DNA of 7,706 bases from an uncultured Muribaculaceae bacterium (lineage in GTDB: Bacteria > Bacteroidota > Bacteroidia > Bacteroidales > Muribaculaceae), in assembly GCA_947173755.1 (NCBI GenBank), contig CAMWGM010000063.1:1-7706 (forward strand), read 5' to 3'. Under the pieces are notes generated by a model, which was given only the letters and a program-made list of their open reading frames with translations, did not search any database and was not told the origin of the DNA. Positions 7,381 to 7,706 of this stretch are shown here, one piece after another. Position 1 is the first letter of the stretch, and every line of letters starts with the position of its first letter. The position numbers and the translations under genes are program-made.

Positions 7381-7388
7381 CAAAGGTA
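7381..7388 (-). promoter_or_regulatory. Bacteroidota -7 promoter box for ilvE operon
   Basis: On the minus strand this reads TACCTTTG, an exact match to the TAnnTTTG box used by the primary sigma factor of Bacteroidota. No good TTTG -33 box sits 18-21 bases upstream; the nearest TTG (in TATTGAC, about 7401) is only 12 bases away, with a T-rich run between. Transcription would begin a few bases downstream, around 7374-7378, leaving a 5' leader of only about 11-15 bases before the ilvE ATG. This is the only exact box noticed in front of the six-gene cluster. Confidence 0.7.
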
Positions 7389-7588
7389 CGAAAAAAATGT
7401 CAATAAGCCGAAAAAATCTTCCCCACCCCTTAACCCCTTTTCTCCTGGAGCCAGATTACATAGTAAAAATCGAGGAATCTATAGTCAATGGCTGAATTTA
7501 AAGCATAGGATTTTAAAATATTATTTTCTATAATAGGGGTGTTTATTGCTAATATCATAATTAAAATTATAAAAATTGCTATTTTGAT
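7389..7588. other. AT-rich divergent intergenic region, no gene seen
   Basis: This stretch separates the ilvE cluster from the rightward ATPase gene. No convincing reading frame, RNA gene or terminator was found. Visible details: three C4 runs at 7421-7437; a perfect AT palindrome AAAATA-T-TATTTT at 7515-7527; and another, ATAATT-AA-AATTAT, at 7557-7570. In sequence this AT-rich, such small palindromes are expected by chance, so no operator is claimed. The base composition drops sharply from the GC-rich genes to the left. Confidence 0.6.
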
Positions 7589-7618
7589 TTTGTTTAATCG
7601 AGAAAATCACTATATTTG
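7589..7618 (+). promoter_or_regulatory. Bacteroidota promoter for the right-edge ATPase gene
   Basis: TTTG at 7589-7592 and TATATTTG at 7611-7618 match the -33 (TTTG) and -7 (TAnnTTTG) consensus of Bacteroidota, separated by 18 bases, slightly short of the commonest 19-21. A second TTTG at 7583-7586 would give 24. The start of transcription should fall around 7622-7626, giving a leader of roughly 15 bases before ATG 7640. Confidence 0.75.
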
Positions 7619-7639
7619 CATCATTAAATCGCAACGGGT

Positions 7640-7706
7640 ATGATACAAGAACTGAAAATACGAAATTTCAAGTCGTTTCGTGATGAAGTGGAACTGAGTT
7701 TTGAGC
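7640..7706 (+). CDS. Probable AAA/SMC-type ATPase, 3'-truncated (first 22 residues)
   Basis: ATG at 7640-7642 opens a frame that runs to the window edge, encoding MIQELKIRNFKSFRDEVELS and two more residues (FE). The pattern LxIxNFKSFxDxxxLxF is the usual first beta-strand and turn of ABC/SMC-like ATPases of the AAA_15/AAA_21, RecF and OLD type, which precedes the Walker A loop. That loop is not yet reached here, so the ATPase call rests on the N-terminal pattern alone. The promoter at 7589-7618 places this ATG about 15 bases into the transcript; GGG five bases upstream is at best a weak ribosome site. Proteins starting this way are common in restriction, abortive infection and other defence loci as well as in repair, so the role cannot be set from this fragment. 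Confidence 0.75.
   Translation, partial: MIQELKIRNFKSFRDEVELSFE

Noticed and set aside
7515..7570. Short AT palindromes as possible operators or an attachment site
   Set aside because: The arms are only six A/T bases each in very AT-rich DNA, where chance occurrence is likely. No flanking duplication or integrase gene was seen.
1..7706. CRISPR arrays, tRNA or rRNA genes, insertion sequences
   Set aside because: No regularly spaced repeats, cloverleaf-like segments, rRNA motifs or transposase-like frames were recognised by eye on either strand.

Overview
The window looks like a chromosomal segment from a Bacteroidales bacterium, possibly a GC-richer gut lineage such as Muribaculaceae (the family-level guess is inference). 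Two upstream regions carry the Bacteroidota -7 promoter box TAnnTTTG. Clear Shine-Dalgarno sequences are largely missing. The IlvE, PNPase and PepT proteins read like Bacteroidales homologues. The coding part is GC-rich, while the last ~200 bases before the right-hand gene are strongly AT-rich.

Layout: (1) Positions 1-1944, plus strand: the 3' nine-tenths of pnp (polynucleotide phosphorylase), cut by the left edge. It carries KH and S1 domains and an Arg/Gly-rich C-terminal tail. (2) Positions 1973-2028: a long perfect hairpin flanked by A and T runs, serving as a shared terminator for converging transcription. (3) Positions 2040-7363, minus strand: six densely packed co-directional genes, read from right to left. 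They are ilvE (branched-chain aminotransferase), an HD-domain phosphohydrolase, pepT (tripeptidase), queD and queE (7-deazaguanine/queuosine synthesis), and a putative lipoprotein 5'-nucleotidase. Two junctions are 4-base stop/start overlaps and the other gaps are 9, 27 and 52 bases. This fits one operon, running from a promoter just upstream of ilvE to the shared terminator. (4) Positions 7364-7639: an AT-rich divergent intergenic region with a promoter for each side. (5) Positions 7640-7706, plus strand: the first 22 codons of a protein that begins like an AAA/SMC-type ATPase, cut by the right edge.

The six-gene cluster joins housekeeping metabolism rather than one single pathway: amino-acid transamination, peptide trimming, two consecutive steps of preQ0 synthesis from the GTP-derived pterin, and nucleotide dephosphorylation at the cell envelope. 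Most of the window is ordinary core genome. The points most worth following are the truncated ATPase at the right edge (a possible start of an accessory locus), a degenerate heptamer repeat spanning the ilvE stop and the HD-gene start, and the unassigned HD protein. No complete undescribed system is visible here.
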